A stretch of DNA of 64,000 nucleotides. Origin: G965227875 sp965227875 (GTDB taxonomy: Bacteria; Pseudomonadota; Alphaproteobacteria; Rhizobiales; JAJFHC01). A model generated the notes under the pieces. That model worked only from the letters and a program-made list of their open reading frames with translations, made no database searches and was not told where the DNA came from. Made by a program: the position numbers and the translations under genes. The stretch's first letter is position 1. Every line of letters begins with the position of its first letter. Positions 50,276 through 60,057 of this stretch are shown piece after piece. Location: the NCBI GenBank assembly GCA_965227875.1, contig OZ245783.1, positions 2,604,001 through 2,668,000 of the forward strand. Reading direction: 5' to 3'.

Positions 50276-51220
50276 ATGGCGGACGCAAGCCCCAGGCATT
50301 TCCTGGACATCGCCCCGCTCGAGGCCGAGACGGTGCGCGCCCTGATCGACGACGCGATCGAGGTCAAGACCGCACGCGCGGGACGCCCGAGGGGCGAGCC
50401 CGATGCCTCGACGCCTCTGGCGGGCCATGTGCTCGCCATGATCTTCGAACTCCAGTCGACCCGCACGCGCGTCTCGTTCGATGTCGGCATGCGCCAGCTC
50501 GGCGGCGAGACGCTGCTGCTCACCGGAGCGGACATGCAGCTCGGCCGCGGCGAGACCGTGGCCGACACGGCACGCGTCCTGTCGCGCTACGTCGACGCCA
50601 TCATGATCCGCGCGTCGACCCACGAGAACCTGCTGGAACTCGCCGAACATGCCACAGTCCCGGTGATCAACGGGCTGACCACCAAGTCCCATCCCTGCCA
50701 GATCATGGCCGACGTCATGACCTTCGAGGAGCACAAGGGCCCGATCGGCGGACGGACCATCGCCTGGAGCGGTGACGGAAACAACGTGGTGACCTCCTGG
50801 GTGCATGCGGCGGGCAAACTCGGGTTCCGCCTCAACGTCGCCTGCCCGGAACCGCTCTCGCCCGCCGGCGAGGTTCTGGACTGGGCGAAGGCCAACGGTG
50901 CGGACGTGCACATAACGCGCGACCCGCACGAAGCGGTCGAGGGCGCGGACTGCGTCATCGCGGACACGTGGATCTCCATGGGCGACAAGGACGCGGCGGC
51001 GCGGCACAACATGCTGCAGCCCTACCAGGTGACCGGAGACCTCATGAAGCGCGCCGGTGACGAGGCCATATTCATGCACTGCCTGCCGGCCCATCGCGGC
51101 GAGGAGGTGACCGACGAGGTCATGGACGGGCCGCAATCGGTGATCTTCGACGAAGCCGAGAACCGGCTCCATGCGCAGAAGAGCATTCTCGCCTGGTGCC
51201 TTGGCGCACGCGAATTCTGA
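50276..51220 (+). CDS. argF: Ornithine carbamoyltransferase
   Basis: 314 residues. The carbamoyl-phosphate motif is STRTRVSFDVGMRQLGG and the ornithine motif is EAIFMHCLPAHRGEEVTDEV; NGLTTKSHPCQIMADVMTFE covers the other phosphate contact. It converts ornithine and carbamoyl phosphate to citrulline. It forms an operon with argD (3-bp gap) and hslO (13-bp gap), an order known from many alphaproteobacteria. Confidence 0.96.
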   Translation: MADASPRHFLDIAPLEAETVRALIDDAIEVKTARAGRPRGEPDASTPLAGHVLAMIFELQSTRTRVSFDVGMRQLGGETLLLTGADMQLGRGETVADTARVLSRYVDAIMIRASTHENLLELAEHATVPVINGLTTKSHPCQIMADVMTFEEHKGPIGGRTIAWSGDGNNVVTSWVHAAGKLGFRLNVACPEPLSPAGEVLDWAKANGADVHITRDPHEAVEGADCVIADTWISMGDKDAAARHNMLQPYQVTGDLMKRAGDEAIFMHCLPAHRGEEVTDEVMDGPQSVIFDEAENRLHAQKSILAWCLGAREF

Positions 51221-51233
51221 ACGGATGTGAACC

Positions 51234-52238
51234 GTGAGCGAACAGGAAACTCATAGCGCCGCCAATGGTGGCGGGCTTCCGGCCGACGACCGCGTCATGC
51301 CGTTCCAGGTGGACGGTCTGGGTGCGCGCGGCCGGGTGGTGCGCCTTGGCGCTGCAGCGACGGAAATACTCGAGCGCCACGACTACCCCGAACCGGTGTC
51401 GCGGCTTCTGGCCGAAGCGCTTTCGCTGACCGCCATGCTTGGGGCGTCCCTGAAGTTCGACGGCAAGTTCATCCTGCAGACGAAGACCGACGGGCCGGTG
51501 GACATGATCGTCGTCGACTACGCGACGCCGGACCGCCTGCGCGGATATGCCCATTTCGACAGCGACCGTCTCGGCGAGACCATGGCCCGGGACACCGCGG
51601 AGCAGTCGGATTTCCTGGGCAGGGGGCATCTGGCGCTCACCATCGACCAGGGCCCCAACACGGACCGCTACCAGGGCGTGGTGGCGCTCGACGGCACCTC
51701 GCTGGAGGACGCCGCGCACACCTATTTCGAACAATCGGAGCAGATTCCGACCCGGCTCAAGCTTGCCGCCGCGCCGCTCTACAGGCAGGGCGCGGACACC
51801 GGCCGCCCCTCCTGGCGCACCGGCGGGATCATGGTCCAGTACCTGCCGGAAGACGGTGGCGTCCGGGTGCCGGATCTCCATCCGGGCGATGCGCCGGAAG
51901 GCGTCGAGGTCGAGGAAGCCGGGCTCGACGACGATCGCTGGAACCGGGCGACCATTCTCCTCGACACGGTCGAGGATCACGAGCTGCTCGACCCCACCCT
52001 GAGCTCCGAACGCCTGCTCTACAGGCTCTATCACGAAGACGGTGTCCGCGCCTTCGAACCGCGCGACCTGCGCCATGAATGCGGCTGCTCGCGCGGACGT
52101 ATCGAAACCATGCTGCTCCAGTTCAGCCCGGAAGACCGGGCCGGCATGGTCGAGGACGGCCGCATTTCGGTCACCTGCGAGTTCTGCAACCGCCTCTATA
52201 CGTTCGAGCCGGACGAGATCGGGGATTCCGCCGGCTGA
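51234..52238 (+). CDS. hslO: Redox-regulated chaperone Hsp33
   Basis: 334 residues starting at a GTG at 51234, 13 bp after argF. The N-terminal domain includes LLAEALSLTAMLGASLKFDG and FILQTKTDGPVDMIVVDYAT. The C-terminal zinc switch has CGC in HECGCSRGRIETMLLQFS and CEFC in VTCEFCNRLYTFE. Oxidation of these four cysteines releases zinc and turns on holdase activity under oxidative stress. The placement with argDF is conserved but functionally unexplained. Confidence 0.94.
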   Translation: MSEQETHSAANGGGLPADDRVMPFQVDGLGARGRVVRLGAAATEILERHDYPEPVSRLLAEALSLTAMLGASLKFDGKFILQTKTDGPVDMIVVDYATPDRLRGYAHFDSDRLGETMARDTAEQSDFLGRGHLALTIDQGPNTDRYQGVVALDGTSLEDAAHTYFEQSEQIPTRLKLAAAPLYRQGADTGRPSWRTGGIMVQYLPEDGGVRVPDLHPGDAPEGVEVEEAGLDDDRWNRATILLDTVEDHELLDPTLSSERLLYRLYHEDGVRAFEPRDLRHECGCSRGRIETMLLQFSPEDRAGMVEDGRISVTCEFCNRLYTFEPDEIGDSAG

Positions 52239-52305
52239 ATCTTCCGCTAGTCTGTCGCGATCGGGGCGCCCGTGCGTCCTGTCGACGGCGGGAGGAAGGT
52301 GTCCC

Positions 52306-53241
52306 ATGCTTCGCAGCGATCTGGTCGCGACCTTCGTGTCGATTGCCGACACGGGGAGCCTGTCCGCCGCGGCACGGCATCTCGGCGTGGCCCGGTCCGT
52401 GGTCAGCGAGCGCCTCGCCGCGCTGGAGGCGGAACTGGGTGGATTGCTCGTCTCGCGGTCGAGCCACGGGCTCAGCCTGACACCCTCCGGCGAGACGTTC
52501 CTCGAGCGTGCACGCGACATTCTTTCCGCCATGGAGGCGGCGCGCGACGAGTTCTCCAGTGCCGAAGGCGCCATCACCGGACGGATCAGGATCGCCGTGC
52601 CGCACGCGCTCGGTACGCGCTGGCTTGCGCCGGTCTTCGTGGACTTTCTCCGGGACTTCCCGGGCGTTAGTCTCGAGGTGTCGGCGTCCGACCAGACGGT
52701 CGACGTCATTCAGGACGGCTTCGACCTCGCCGTGCGCAGCGCCAGACTGGCCGATTCCGATCTGATCGCGAGGCGCCTTGCGACAGGTCGCCGAATGCTC
52801 GTCTGCAGCCCGTCCTACGCCGATACCAACGGCGTGCCGGCGTCCTTGCAGGAACTCCGCGACCATGTCGCGATTGTCTACCGCAACCGCCGCGCCAGCC
52901 AGGACTGGACCTTCGCCACCGAAAACGGAGTCACGTCTGCACGCGTCCGGGGCCGGCTGCACATCGACGACGGTTCGATGATGTGCGCGGCGTGTGTCGC
53001 CGGACTCGGGGTCGCCCTGCTGCCGACCTTCATCGTCGCGGATGCCCTGCTCGAGGGCCGGCTCCGGCCGGTGGACATAGGCGTCAGGCCGGAGACCGAC
53101 GCCATCGCCGTGGTCTACCCGCGCGCCCATCGACAGATGCCAAGGATCGGCGCCCTGGTCGACGCGATGCAGTCCGCGCTGGGCGATCCGCCGCCATGGG
53201 ACCGCGCCCTGGCCGATGCCGGCCTGGTCGGGCCCGGTTGA
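52306..53241 (+). CDS. LysR-family transcriptional regulator
   Basis: 311 residues with ggagg before the ATG at 52306. The helix-turn-helix reads TFVSIADTGSLSAAARHLGV followed by ARSVVSERLAALEAELGG. The effector domain includes GRIRIAVPHALGTRWLAPVF and GLGVALLPTFIVADALLEGR. The form of the C-terminal part (IVYRNRRASQDWTF) is that of the DhcR/AaeR-like LysR group that lacks a clear cognate neighbour here. The target is unknown. Confidence 0.9.
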   Translation: MLRSDLVATFVSIADTGSLSAAARHLGVARSVVSERLAALEAELGGLLVSRSSHGLSLTPSGETFLERARDILSAMEAARDEFSSAEGAITGRIRIAVPHALGTRWLAPVFVDFLRDFPGVSLEVSASDQTVDVIQDGFDLAVRSARLADSDLIARRLATGRRMLVCSPSYADTNGVPASLQELRDHVAIVYRNRRASQDWTFATENGVTSARVRGRLHIDDGSMMCAACVAGLGVALLPTFIVADALLEGRLRPVDIGVRPETDAIAVVYPRAHRQMPRIGALVDAMQSALGDPPPWDRALADAGLVGPG

Positions 53242-53380
53242 GGTTCGTTTCCGCCGAACATGGCGTTCGGTGCGCAAGTCCTTTGCAGGACTTGGAATTC
53301 GTGAAATCCTTCTCCCCAAGTGTCCGTAACCGGACGGTGTCGTGCGGGCACGGTGATCGGGAAGCGGGAGGACAGGAACC

Positions 53381-53761
53381 ATGAAAAGGTATGCACGCGG
53401 CTTCATGGCGGCGGCGATCGTTTACGGGCTTGTGGGAATTGCACTCGGCCTGATGATGGCCATTGCGGAGGATCATGCGCAGATCCCCACCCACGCCCAC
53501 GCGAACCTCATCGGCTGGGTGAGCTTCTTTCTCTTTGCGCTCTATTACCAATTCTTCGGAGAAGGCGTCCCTCGGGCCCTGGCGATGGCTCATTTCTGGT
53601 CCGCCCAGGTCTCGGTGCCCGTGTTGATGGTCGCGATCTTCCTGGTCCACTCTGGCGAGACGCAGTTCGTGCCGCTCGCGGCGATCTCGTCGCTCGCCTA
53701 TGCCGCGTCTTTCGTATTTTTCGCGATCATAGTCCTGCCGAAGCTGTTCGCTGCACGGTGA
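53381..53761 (+). CDS. Small four-helix membrane protein with an H-A-H motif
   Basis: 126 residues with gggaggac before the ATG. Four hydrophobic helices are visible (about 7-27, 40-60, 69-90 and 97-120). Between helices 1 and 2 lies QIPTHAHANLIGWVSFFLFA; the paired His in a T-H-A-H-x-N pattern recalls the haem-ligand helices of haem-copper-oxidase-type membrane proteins, but the rest of such an enzyme is missing. A haem- or metal-binding membrane subunit is possible. No operon partner is evident. Confidence 0.65.
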   Translation: MKRYARGFMAAAIVYGLVGIALGLMMAIAEDHAQIPTHAHANLIGWVSFFLFALYYQFFGEGVPRALAMAHFWSAQVSVPVLMVAIFLVHSGETQFVPLAAISSLAYAASFVFFAIIVLPKLFAAR

Positions 53762-53771
53762 CGCCCGGTCC

Positions 53772-54938
53772 TCAGCCGGACCGGCAATGCTCGATGAGCC
53801 TGCGCATGAAGCCCGTGCAGGCGTCGACCTGTTCGAGCGAGACGAACTCGTCGGGCTTGTGGGCCTGTTCGATGTTGCCCGGTCCGCAAATGACCGTCGG
53901 CATGTCCGCGGCTTCGAAAAAGCCCGCTTCGGTCCCGTAGGAAACGGCATATGTGTCGTTCTGGCGTGCGAGCGCCTTGACGAGCGTTTCCGCTTCCGAA
54001 CCGTCCTCCGCACCGAAGGCGGGGATGGAGTTGTCGCGATGGGTCACGATCCCGGTCTCCCGGGACACCGCATGCATGCGCGGGATCAGCACGTCGCGGG
54101 CATAGGCGTCCATGCGGCCGGGGATTTCCTCGTCATCGATTCCCGGCAGGCCGCGATACTCCCACGTGAACCTGCAGGACCGGGGAATGATGTTGGTGGC
54201 CGTTCCGCCCTCGATCAGGCCGATATGGATACTCGTGTAGGGCGGATCGAAACGTCCGGTCGGGTCGCCGCGTTCGCGCATTTCCCGTTCGATCCGGTTG
54301 AGCTCCGCGATCATTTCGCCGGCATACATGATCGCGTTCACGCCCAGGTGCGTGGCGCTCGAATGGGCTTCCAGCCCCGTCACCTCGGTCGTGAACCGGT
54401 ATCCGCTCTTGTGGGCGTTCACCACCCGCATGCTCGTCGGCTCGCCGACGATCACGACCCGCGGCCTGGGGAACTCGGCCACGATCTTCTCGACGAGCGG
54501 CCGGACGCCGAGGCAGCCGACTTCCTCGTCGTACGAAAAGGCGAAATGCACCGGCGTGCCGAGCGGACGTGAAACGAACTCGGGCACCAGCGCCAGCGCG
54601 ATGGCTATGAACCCCTTCATGTCGCACGTCCCGCGGCCGAAGAGTTTGCCGTCGCGTTCGACGATGGCGAACGGATCGCTCGTCCACGGCTGATCCGTTA
54701 CGGGGACCACATCCGTATGACCTGACAACACGATGCCGCCGATGTCCTGAGGCCCGATCGTGGCGTAGATGTTTGCCTTGGTGCCGTCCGCGTTGGCCAC
54801 CACGGTGGACTCGATACTGTAATCGTCCAGATAGGACCGGATGAAATCCATCATCGGAAGGTTGGAGAGGGAACTGGTCGTGTCGAAGGAAACGAGTTTC
54901 TCGATCATTTCCCGGGGCGTGAAGGTGGCTGCGGCCAT
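53772..54938 (-). CDS. argE: Acetylornithine deacetylase
   Basis: 388 residues. M20 metallopeptidase features: IVLSGHTDVVPVTDQPWTSD, RGTCDMKGFIAIALAL, FSYDEEVGCLGVRPLVEKIV, and the final ligand His in the C-terminal HKPDEFVSLEQVDAC. The N-terminus ATFTPREMIEKLVSFDTTSS and the length fit the ArgE form found in alphaproteobacteria. It would release ornithine from N-acetylornithine, acting between ArgD and ArgF. It is about 1.5 kb beyond hslO and on the opposite strand. Confidence 0.9.
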   Translation of the reverse strand: MAAATFTPREMIEKLVSFDTTSSLSNLPMMDFIRSYLDDYSIESTVVANADGTKANIYATIGPQDIGGIVLSGHTDVVPVTDQPWTSDPFAIVERDGKLFGRGTCDMKGFIAIALALVPEFVSRPLGTPVHFAFSYDEEVGCLGVRPLVEKIVAEFPRPRVVIVGEPTSMRVVNAHKSGYRFTTEVTGLEAHSSATHLGVNAIMYAGEMIAELNRIEREMRERGDPTGRFDPPYTSIHIGLIEGGTATNIIPRSCRFTWEYRGLPGIDDEEIPGRMDAYARDVLIPRMHAVSRETGIVTHRDNSIPAFGAEDGSEAETLVKALARQNDTYAVSYGTEAGFFEAADMPTVICGPGNIEQAHKPDEFVSLEQVDACTGFMRRLIEHCRSG

Positions 54939-55092
54939 GTCTGCGAGAGTCCTGTCGTCAATCCGGAACCCAGCGCTTATATATGTTCAGGGGACACCCG
55001 TCATGTGCTGTCGCGATTCACGTGTGAGGCGGACGCGCCCTGATGTTAGACTGCTGACGCTTCGGGTGTGTGCGGGCATCGCATCCCGTTGA

Positions 55093-56409
55093 ATGGATGT
55101 TTGCGCAATGAAGACAGTATCGCCCGATGAACTGCAGGCCGCGGAGCCCGCGCCGCGAGTCCGTCCCGTGAGGGTATTCTTCCTGATCGTCCTGCCGGCC
55201 GCGGTCTTGTGCGCGGCCGTCGCCGCCTTCGTCTGGCTGGTGTCGAGCAAGCCGGAAGTGGCCCGGCGCCCGCCCAGCGAACAGGTGTGGACCGTTTCGA
55301 CCGTTCCCGTCAGTTATTCCGACCACACGCCCAGGATCACGCTTTTCGGTGAAACCGTCGCGGCCCGCAAGGTCGACCTCCGCACCCTCGTGTCCGGCGA
55401 GGTGGTCGCCACGGGCAACTCGTTCCATCAGGGGGGCGAGGTGAACACGGGCGATCTCCTCGTCGAACTGGACCGTTTCGACTATGAGGCGCTCGTCTCG
55501 GAAGCCCGGGCCAACCTTGCCGAAGCCCGCGGCCGGCTCAGGGAAGCCGAGGCGCGGATCGTCTCCGAGCGCGAACAGTTGCGCGAGGCGCTCGACCAGC
55601 TCGCTCTGGCCGAGGACGATCTGGAACGCGCCGGCCCGCTGCTTTCCCAGGGGCTCCTGTCGCAGAAGGCCCTCGACGACCGCCGTGTCGTCGTGTCACA
55701 GCGCGAGCAGGCCGTTCGGCAACGCCGCAATTCGATCACCATCGAGCAGGCGCGCGCGGAACAGCAGAAGGCCCAGATCCTGCGGCTCGAAACGGCGTTC
55801 GAGAGGGCGCAGAGAAATCTCGACAACACGCGGTTGACCGCGCCCTTTCCCGGTTACCTGAGCGGCATCGCCGCCCAGACCGGGCGCATGGTCGGGGTCA
55901 ACGACACGGTCGCGACACTGACTGGCCGCGATCTCATGGATGTGCGCTTCAACCTGACAGATGCCCAGTACGGCCGGCTCGCAACGTCCGAAGAGGGCCT
56001 GATCGGCCGGACGGTGACGGTCTTCTGGCGCTCGGCGGGCGTCGACCGGACCTATTCCGCACGCATTGAGCGCGTGGCGGCCGAGTTCGCGACGTCGTCG
56101 GGCGGCGTCGACGTCTATGCGCGGCTCGACCCGTTCGGGGACGGGGTGCCGCTTCGCGCAGGGGCTTTCGTCGAGCTCGAGCTGGACGACCGGACGTTCC
56201 GCAACGCCGCGCGTCTGCCCGAAACCGCACTCTACGGAAGCGACCGGGTCTATGTCGTCGAGGATGGCCGGCTCGTGGCGCGGTCGATCGAACTTGCCGG
56301 CTATGCCGGTGCCGACATACTGGTGACCGGAAACCTGAAGCCCGGCGAGGACGTGCTCGTCACGCGGATATCCGAAATCGGCGAAGGCCTCAAGGTAGAG
56401 GTCCGTTGA
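55093..56409 (+). CDS. RND efflux periplasmic adaptor
   Basis: 438 residues with one N-terminal membrane anchor (about 27-50). A lipoyl-like domain begins at about 85 (LFGETVAARKVDLRTLVSGE) and is interrupted by a long coiled-coil hairpin (about 133-250, rich in Glu, Arg, Ala and Leu). It ends with the beta-barrel and membrane-proximal domains. The start ATG at 55093 lacks a strong ribosome site; the ATG at 55108 is an alternative. It links the RND pump downstream to an outer-membrane channel not encoded in this window. Confidence 0.9.
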   Translation: MDVCAMKTVSPDELQAAEPAPRVRPVRVFFLIVLPAAVLCAAVAAFVWLVSSKPEVARRPPSEQVWTVSTVPVSYSDHTPRITLFGETVAARKVDLRTLVSGEVVATGNSFHQGGEVNTGDLLVELDRFDYEALVSEARANLAEARGRLREAEARIVSEREQLREALDQLALAEDDLERAGPLLSQGLLSQKALDDRRVVVSQREQAVRQRRNSITIEQARAEQQKAQILRLETAFERAQRNLDNTRLTAPFPGYLSGIAAQTGRMVGVNDTVATLTGRDLMDVRFNLTDAQYGRLATSEEGLIGRTVTVFWRSAGVDRTYSARIERVAAEFATSSGGVDVYARLDPFGDGVPLRAGAFVELELDDRTFRNAARLPETALYGSDRVYVVEDGRLVARSIELAGYAGADILVTGNLKPGEDVLVTRISEIGEGLKVEVR

Positions 56410-56411
56410 CC

Positions 56412-59400
56412 ATGGCCGGGCCACGATCGCCGCAGGCCCCGTCGCTCGTCGGTATCTTCCTCCGCCATCCGAACGCGCCCAACCTGCTGGCGGCGATCAT
56501 GGTCCTCATGGGCCTGTTCGCGCTGTCACAGCTCAACCGGCAGTTCTTCCCCACGCTCGAGGTGCCCGTCATCACCGTTTCCGTGGTGTGGCCCGGTGCA
56601 TCGGCGGAAGATGTGGAAGCCAACATTCTCGAGGCGCTCGAACCGGAATTGCGGTTTCTCGACGGTCTCGACGAGATCAAGTCGACAAGCCGCGAGGGCA
56701 GCGCCTCGGTCACCATGGAGTTCACGTCGGACGCCAACATGGATAAGGCGCTCTCCGACGTCGAATCCGCCGTGGGACGACTCACCACCCTGCCGAAGGA
56801 TATCGAGCGTCCCGTGATCACGCGGGTGGCGTTCTACGAAGGTGTCGCGAGCGTCGTCGTTTCCGGGCCGTTCTCGGAAGCGACGCTGAAGAGCCATGCC
56901 CGCCGTCTGCGCGACGGCCTTCTTGAAGCCGGCATCGACCGTGTGAATTTCACCGGTGCGCGCGACGAGGAGATCGTCGTGCGGGTGCTGCCGGGCGAGC
57001 TGCGGCGCCACGACCTGACCGTGGCAGGGATTTCGGAAAGGATCACCGCACTCAGCCAGGACCTGCCGTCGGGCACGCTTGAAGGATCGGTCGACCGCCA
57101 GCTGCGCTCCGTAAGCGAGGCCGAGACCCCGGATGCGGTCGCCCGCGTCGAGGTCAAGGCGGGTGCGGGCGGCGAACGGATACTCGTCCGCGACATCGCT
57201 GTCGTCGAACAGGCCTTCGACGAGGATGCCGCAGAAGGCCGCCGCAACGGCCATCGCGCCATCCGGCTCGATGTCCAGCGTGCGCTGGGTGCCGATACGC
57301 TCGACGTTGCGGCCAGGCTCGACCGGTACCTTGCGGAGGTGGTCCCGACACTGCCGCGCGGTCTCGATGTTCACAAGTACGACGTTCGCTCGGAACGGGT
57401 GAACCAGCGCATTGCCCTGCTGCTCAAGAACGGCCTTGGCGGCATGGTGCTGGTTCTGGTCGTGCTCTTCGTGTTCCTCAACGGCCGCGTCGCCTTCTGG
57501 GTCGCCGCCGGGATTCCGGTCGCGCTCATGGCGACGCTCGCTGTCATGTGGGCAAGCGGCCAGTCGATCAACATGATCTCCCTGTTCGCGCTCATCCTGA
57601 CGCTCGGCATCATCGTCGACGACGCCATCGTCGTCGGTGAGCACACCGCGACGCGGTTCGCTGCGGGGGATTCGCCCGTCGAAGCCGCGGAGCGCGGCGC
57701 CGGACGCATGTTCGTGCCGGTCATCGCCTCGATGCTCACCACGATGGTCGCCTTCATGCCGCTCCTGCTCGTCACCGGCCGCATCGGCGATGTCGTCGTC
57801 GCCCTGCCGCTCGTGGTGATCGCGGTACTGGTCGCGAGCCTCGTGGAGTGTTTTCTCATTCTGCCGGGACACCTCAACCACGCGCTGACGGCCGCCCGTA
57901 GGCCTCCGCCGCCGCTGCTGGGCTGGCTCTATCGCGGGTTCGGCCGTTTCCGTTCCGGATTCGATGCACGGTTCTATGCGTTTCGTGACGGCCCCTTCAG
58001 CCGGTTCGCGACCCTCTGCTATCGCTGGCGCTACACCACCATAGCCGCGGCGATCGGTCTGCTCATCGTGTCGGTCGGGCTGGTCGCCGGGGGCAGGGTG
58101 AAGTTCCAGTTCTTCCCGACACCGGAACCGGAGCTCGTCACCGCGAGCCTGCTGATGGGCGCCGGTACGCCGCGCGAGCGTACCAACGAGGTCATGCAGG
58201 AAATCGAAGCCGCCCTCGACCGCGCCGAGGCCGGACTGGCGCGGGATGGCGAGAAACTCGTGCGGACGCGGTTCGCCGTCATCGGCAGCGATGGGGACAA
58301 CGGCGCCAGCCTCACGGTGGAGCTGGCGCCGGCGGAAGAGCGCACGGTTCGCACACGCGACGTCATTTCCGCGTGGCGCAAGGCGGTGCCGCCCATGCCG
58401 GGTGTCGACCGGGTGACCATTACCGGCCGTCGGGCAGGGCCGCCCGGACGGGACCTGGACATCAAGCTGCTGGATGCCGAACCGGCAAGGCTCAAGGCCG
58501 CGGCACTGGAGCTGCGCACGCTTCTCTCGGCCTTTCCCGGCGTGTCGTCGGTCGCCGACGACCTGCCCTACGGCAAGCAGGAGATCGTCATCGAGCCCAC
58601 GGCGCGCGGCCTCGCCCTGGGGTTCACGACCGAGTCGATCGCACGCCAGGTCCGCAACACGTTCGAGGGCGCGATCGCTCGACGTTTCGCCCGCGGCGAC
58701 GAGGAGATCACCGTCCGCGTGAAGGAAAAGGGCAAACGCGGCGGCTATGTCGCGCTGCGCGATCTCTACCTGACCACGCCCGCCGGCAGCCGTGTCGCGC
58801 TTTCCGAAATCGCGACCCTGCGCGAGCGCACCGGCTTTTCCATCATTCGCCGCGAACAGGGCAAGACGGCCGTGTCCGTGACCGCCGACGTGGACAGCAG
58901 CGTGACCCAGGCAAGCGGGATCCTCTCCGAACTCGAACGCGGTTCGCTGCAGGAGATCGCCGCGAAACACGGTGTCGGGTACAGGTTTTCCGGCCGCGAA
59001 GAGGAACGCCGCGAAAGTTTTCGCGACCTGCAACTGGGGCTGGGGCTTGCCCTGCTGCTGATCTACATCATCCTCGCCTGGGTGTTCGGCAGTTATCTCA
59101 AGCCGGTGGTCGTGATGCTTATCATCCCGTTCGGCATCATCGGCGCGATCCTCGGGCACATGGCCATGGGATTTGCGCTCACGATCCTCAGTCTTTTCGC
59201 CCTGCTCGGGCTCACCGGGATACTCGTGAACGATTCCATCATTCTCGTCAGCCGGATCACGGAGCGTCTCGAGGCGGGCGAGAGCGCGGAGGAGGCGGCG
59301 GTGGGCGGGGCGCGAGACAGGCTGCGCGCGGTCATGCTGACCTCTCTGACGACCATCGGCGGTCTCATTCCCATGATGTTCGAAAAGAGCCTGCAGGCGC

Positions 59401-59564
59401 AGTTCCTCCTGCCCATGGCGATCACGCTTGTCTTCGGTCTGGCCGTCGCCACGCTGCTGGTGCTGATCCTGGTGCCTGCGACGCTGGGGGTGTTCGCCGA
59501 TGTGGCCGGGCTCGCCAGACGGTACGTGCGATGGGCCACCTATGGACCCAGACGGCGCGCCTGA
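56412..59564 (+). CDS. RND-family efflux pump (AcrB/MdtB-like)
   Basis: 1050 residues from the ATG at 56412, three bases after the adaptor stop; a TTG at 56406 overlapping the stop is an alternative. The usual 12 helices and two large periplasmic loops are present. Family markers are VWPGASAEDVEANILEALEP, FALILTLGIIVDDAIVVGEH with the proton-relay aspartates, and GLTGILVNDSIILVSRITER in the second half. The VPxxxRVTITGRRAGPPGRDL loop is the HAE1-like form seen in metal- and drug-efflux RNDs. Substrate is not predictable. Confidence 0.92.
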   Translation: MAGPRSPQAPSLVGIFLRHPNAPNLLAAIMVLMGLFALSQLNRQFFPTLEVPVITVSVVWPGASAEDVEANILEALEPELRFLDGLDEIKSTSREGSASVTMEFTSDANMDKALSDVESAVGRLTTLPKDIERPVITRVAFYEGVASVVVSGPFSEATLKSHARRLRDGLLEAGIDRVNFTGARDEEIVVRVLPGELRRHDLTVAGISERITALSQDLPSGTLEGSVDRQLRSVSEAETPDAVARVEVKAGAGGERILVRDIAVVEQAFDEDAAEGRRNGHRAIRLDVQRALGADTLDVAARLDRYLAEVVPTLPRGLDVHKYDVRSERVNQRIALLLKNGLGGMVLVLVVLFVFLNGRVAFWVAAGIPVALMATLAVMWASGQSINMISLFALILTLGIIVDDAIVVGEHTATRFAAGDSPVEAAERGAGRMFVPVIASMLTTMVAFMPLLLVTGRIGDVVVALPLVVIAVLVASLVECFLILPGHLNHALTAARRPPPPLLGWLYRGFGRFRSGFDARFYAFRDGPFSRFATLCYRWRYTTIAAAIGLLIVSVGLVAGGRVKFQFFPTPEPELVTASLLMGAGTPRERTNEVMQEIEAALDRAEAGLARDGEKLVRTRFAVIGSDGDNGASLTVELAPAEERTVRTRDVISAWRKAVPPMPGVDRVTITGRRAGPPGRDLDIKLLDAEPARLKAAALELRTLLSAFPGVSSVADDLPYGKQEIVIEPTARGLALGFTTESIARQVRNTFEGAIARRFARGDEEITVRVKEKGKRGGYVALRDLYLTTPAGSRVALSEIATLRERTGFSIIRREQGKTAVSVTADVDSSVTQASGILSELERGSLQEIAAKHGVGYRFSGREEERRESFRDLQLGLGLALLLIYIILAWVFGSYLKPVVVMLIIPFGIIGAILGHMAMGFALTILSLFALLGLTGILVNDSIILVSRITERLEAGESAEEAAVGGARDRLRAVMLTSLTTIGGLIPMMFEKSLQAQFLLPMAITLVFGLAVATLLVLILVPATLGVFADVAGLARRYVRWATYGPRRRA

Positions 59565-59572
59565 CCGGTGGC

Positions 59573-60001
59573 TCAGGCCACGTGATAGGTCAACGCCATG
59601 GATATGCAGTGCGCGAGCGCGTCGCGGTCGGCGACGGGGCCCATGGGCAGGAGTATCGCGCGCCGGCCTTCGATCCTGAACCGGTCGCCGTAGAGTTCGC
59701 CATAGCGTTCGGCGAGGTTGGTCTGGCAGTGGAACCAGACCGCGCAATGGCCGGGTGATTTCCGCGGGACCCCGAGGCGGATGGTGGTGCCCGTGCGCGG
59801 CCTGACGGGGAGGTAGGCGGGTTCGCCCCACTTCAGCGTCTCGAGAACTTCGCCGACGCCGTCCGTTCGCTCTGCGGTTTCGAAAACAAGGGCGCGGATG
59901 TCGAGCAGCATGGAACGCTCCGCGGCCGGGAACGCCCGGTAGGCGGACGCGACCGCGTCGTCGCGGAAGGCAGGGTTTGGGAAGGTGCGTGGCGCGGTCA
60001 T
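59573..60001 (-). CDS. DUF1801 family protein
   Basis: 142 residues from the ATG at 60001, with aggag upstream. The pattern MLLDIRALVFETAERTDGVG, LKWGEPAYLPVRPRTGTTIR and CAVWFHCQTNLAERYGELYG is that of DUF1801 (YdhG-like) proteins, which have an iron-chaperone-like frataxin-type fold in some members. The role here is unknown. It converges on the RND pump gene, 8 bp away. Confidence 0.82.
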   Translation of the reverse strand: MTAPRTFPNPAFRDDAVASAYRAFPAAERSMLLDIRALVFETAERTDGVGEVLETLKWGEPAYLPVRPRTGTTIRLGVPRKSPGHCAVWFHCQTNLAERYGELYGDRFRIEGRRAILLPMGPVADRDALAHCISMALTYHVA

Positions 60002-60057
60002 CGGCTCGGGTCTCCTGATCCCGAAACGATGGTACAACGCTTTTGCGGCCGGACGCG

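Noticed and set aside
56526..59831. Very long open frame on the minus strand opposite the RND pump (about 1100 codons)
   Set aside because: It mirrors the RND gene codon for codon, a known effect of GC-rich third positions, and translates to Arg/His/Gly/Asp-rich low-complexity sequence with no motif.
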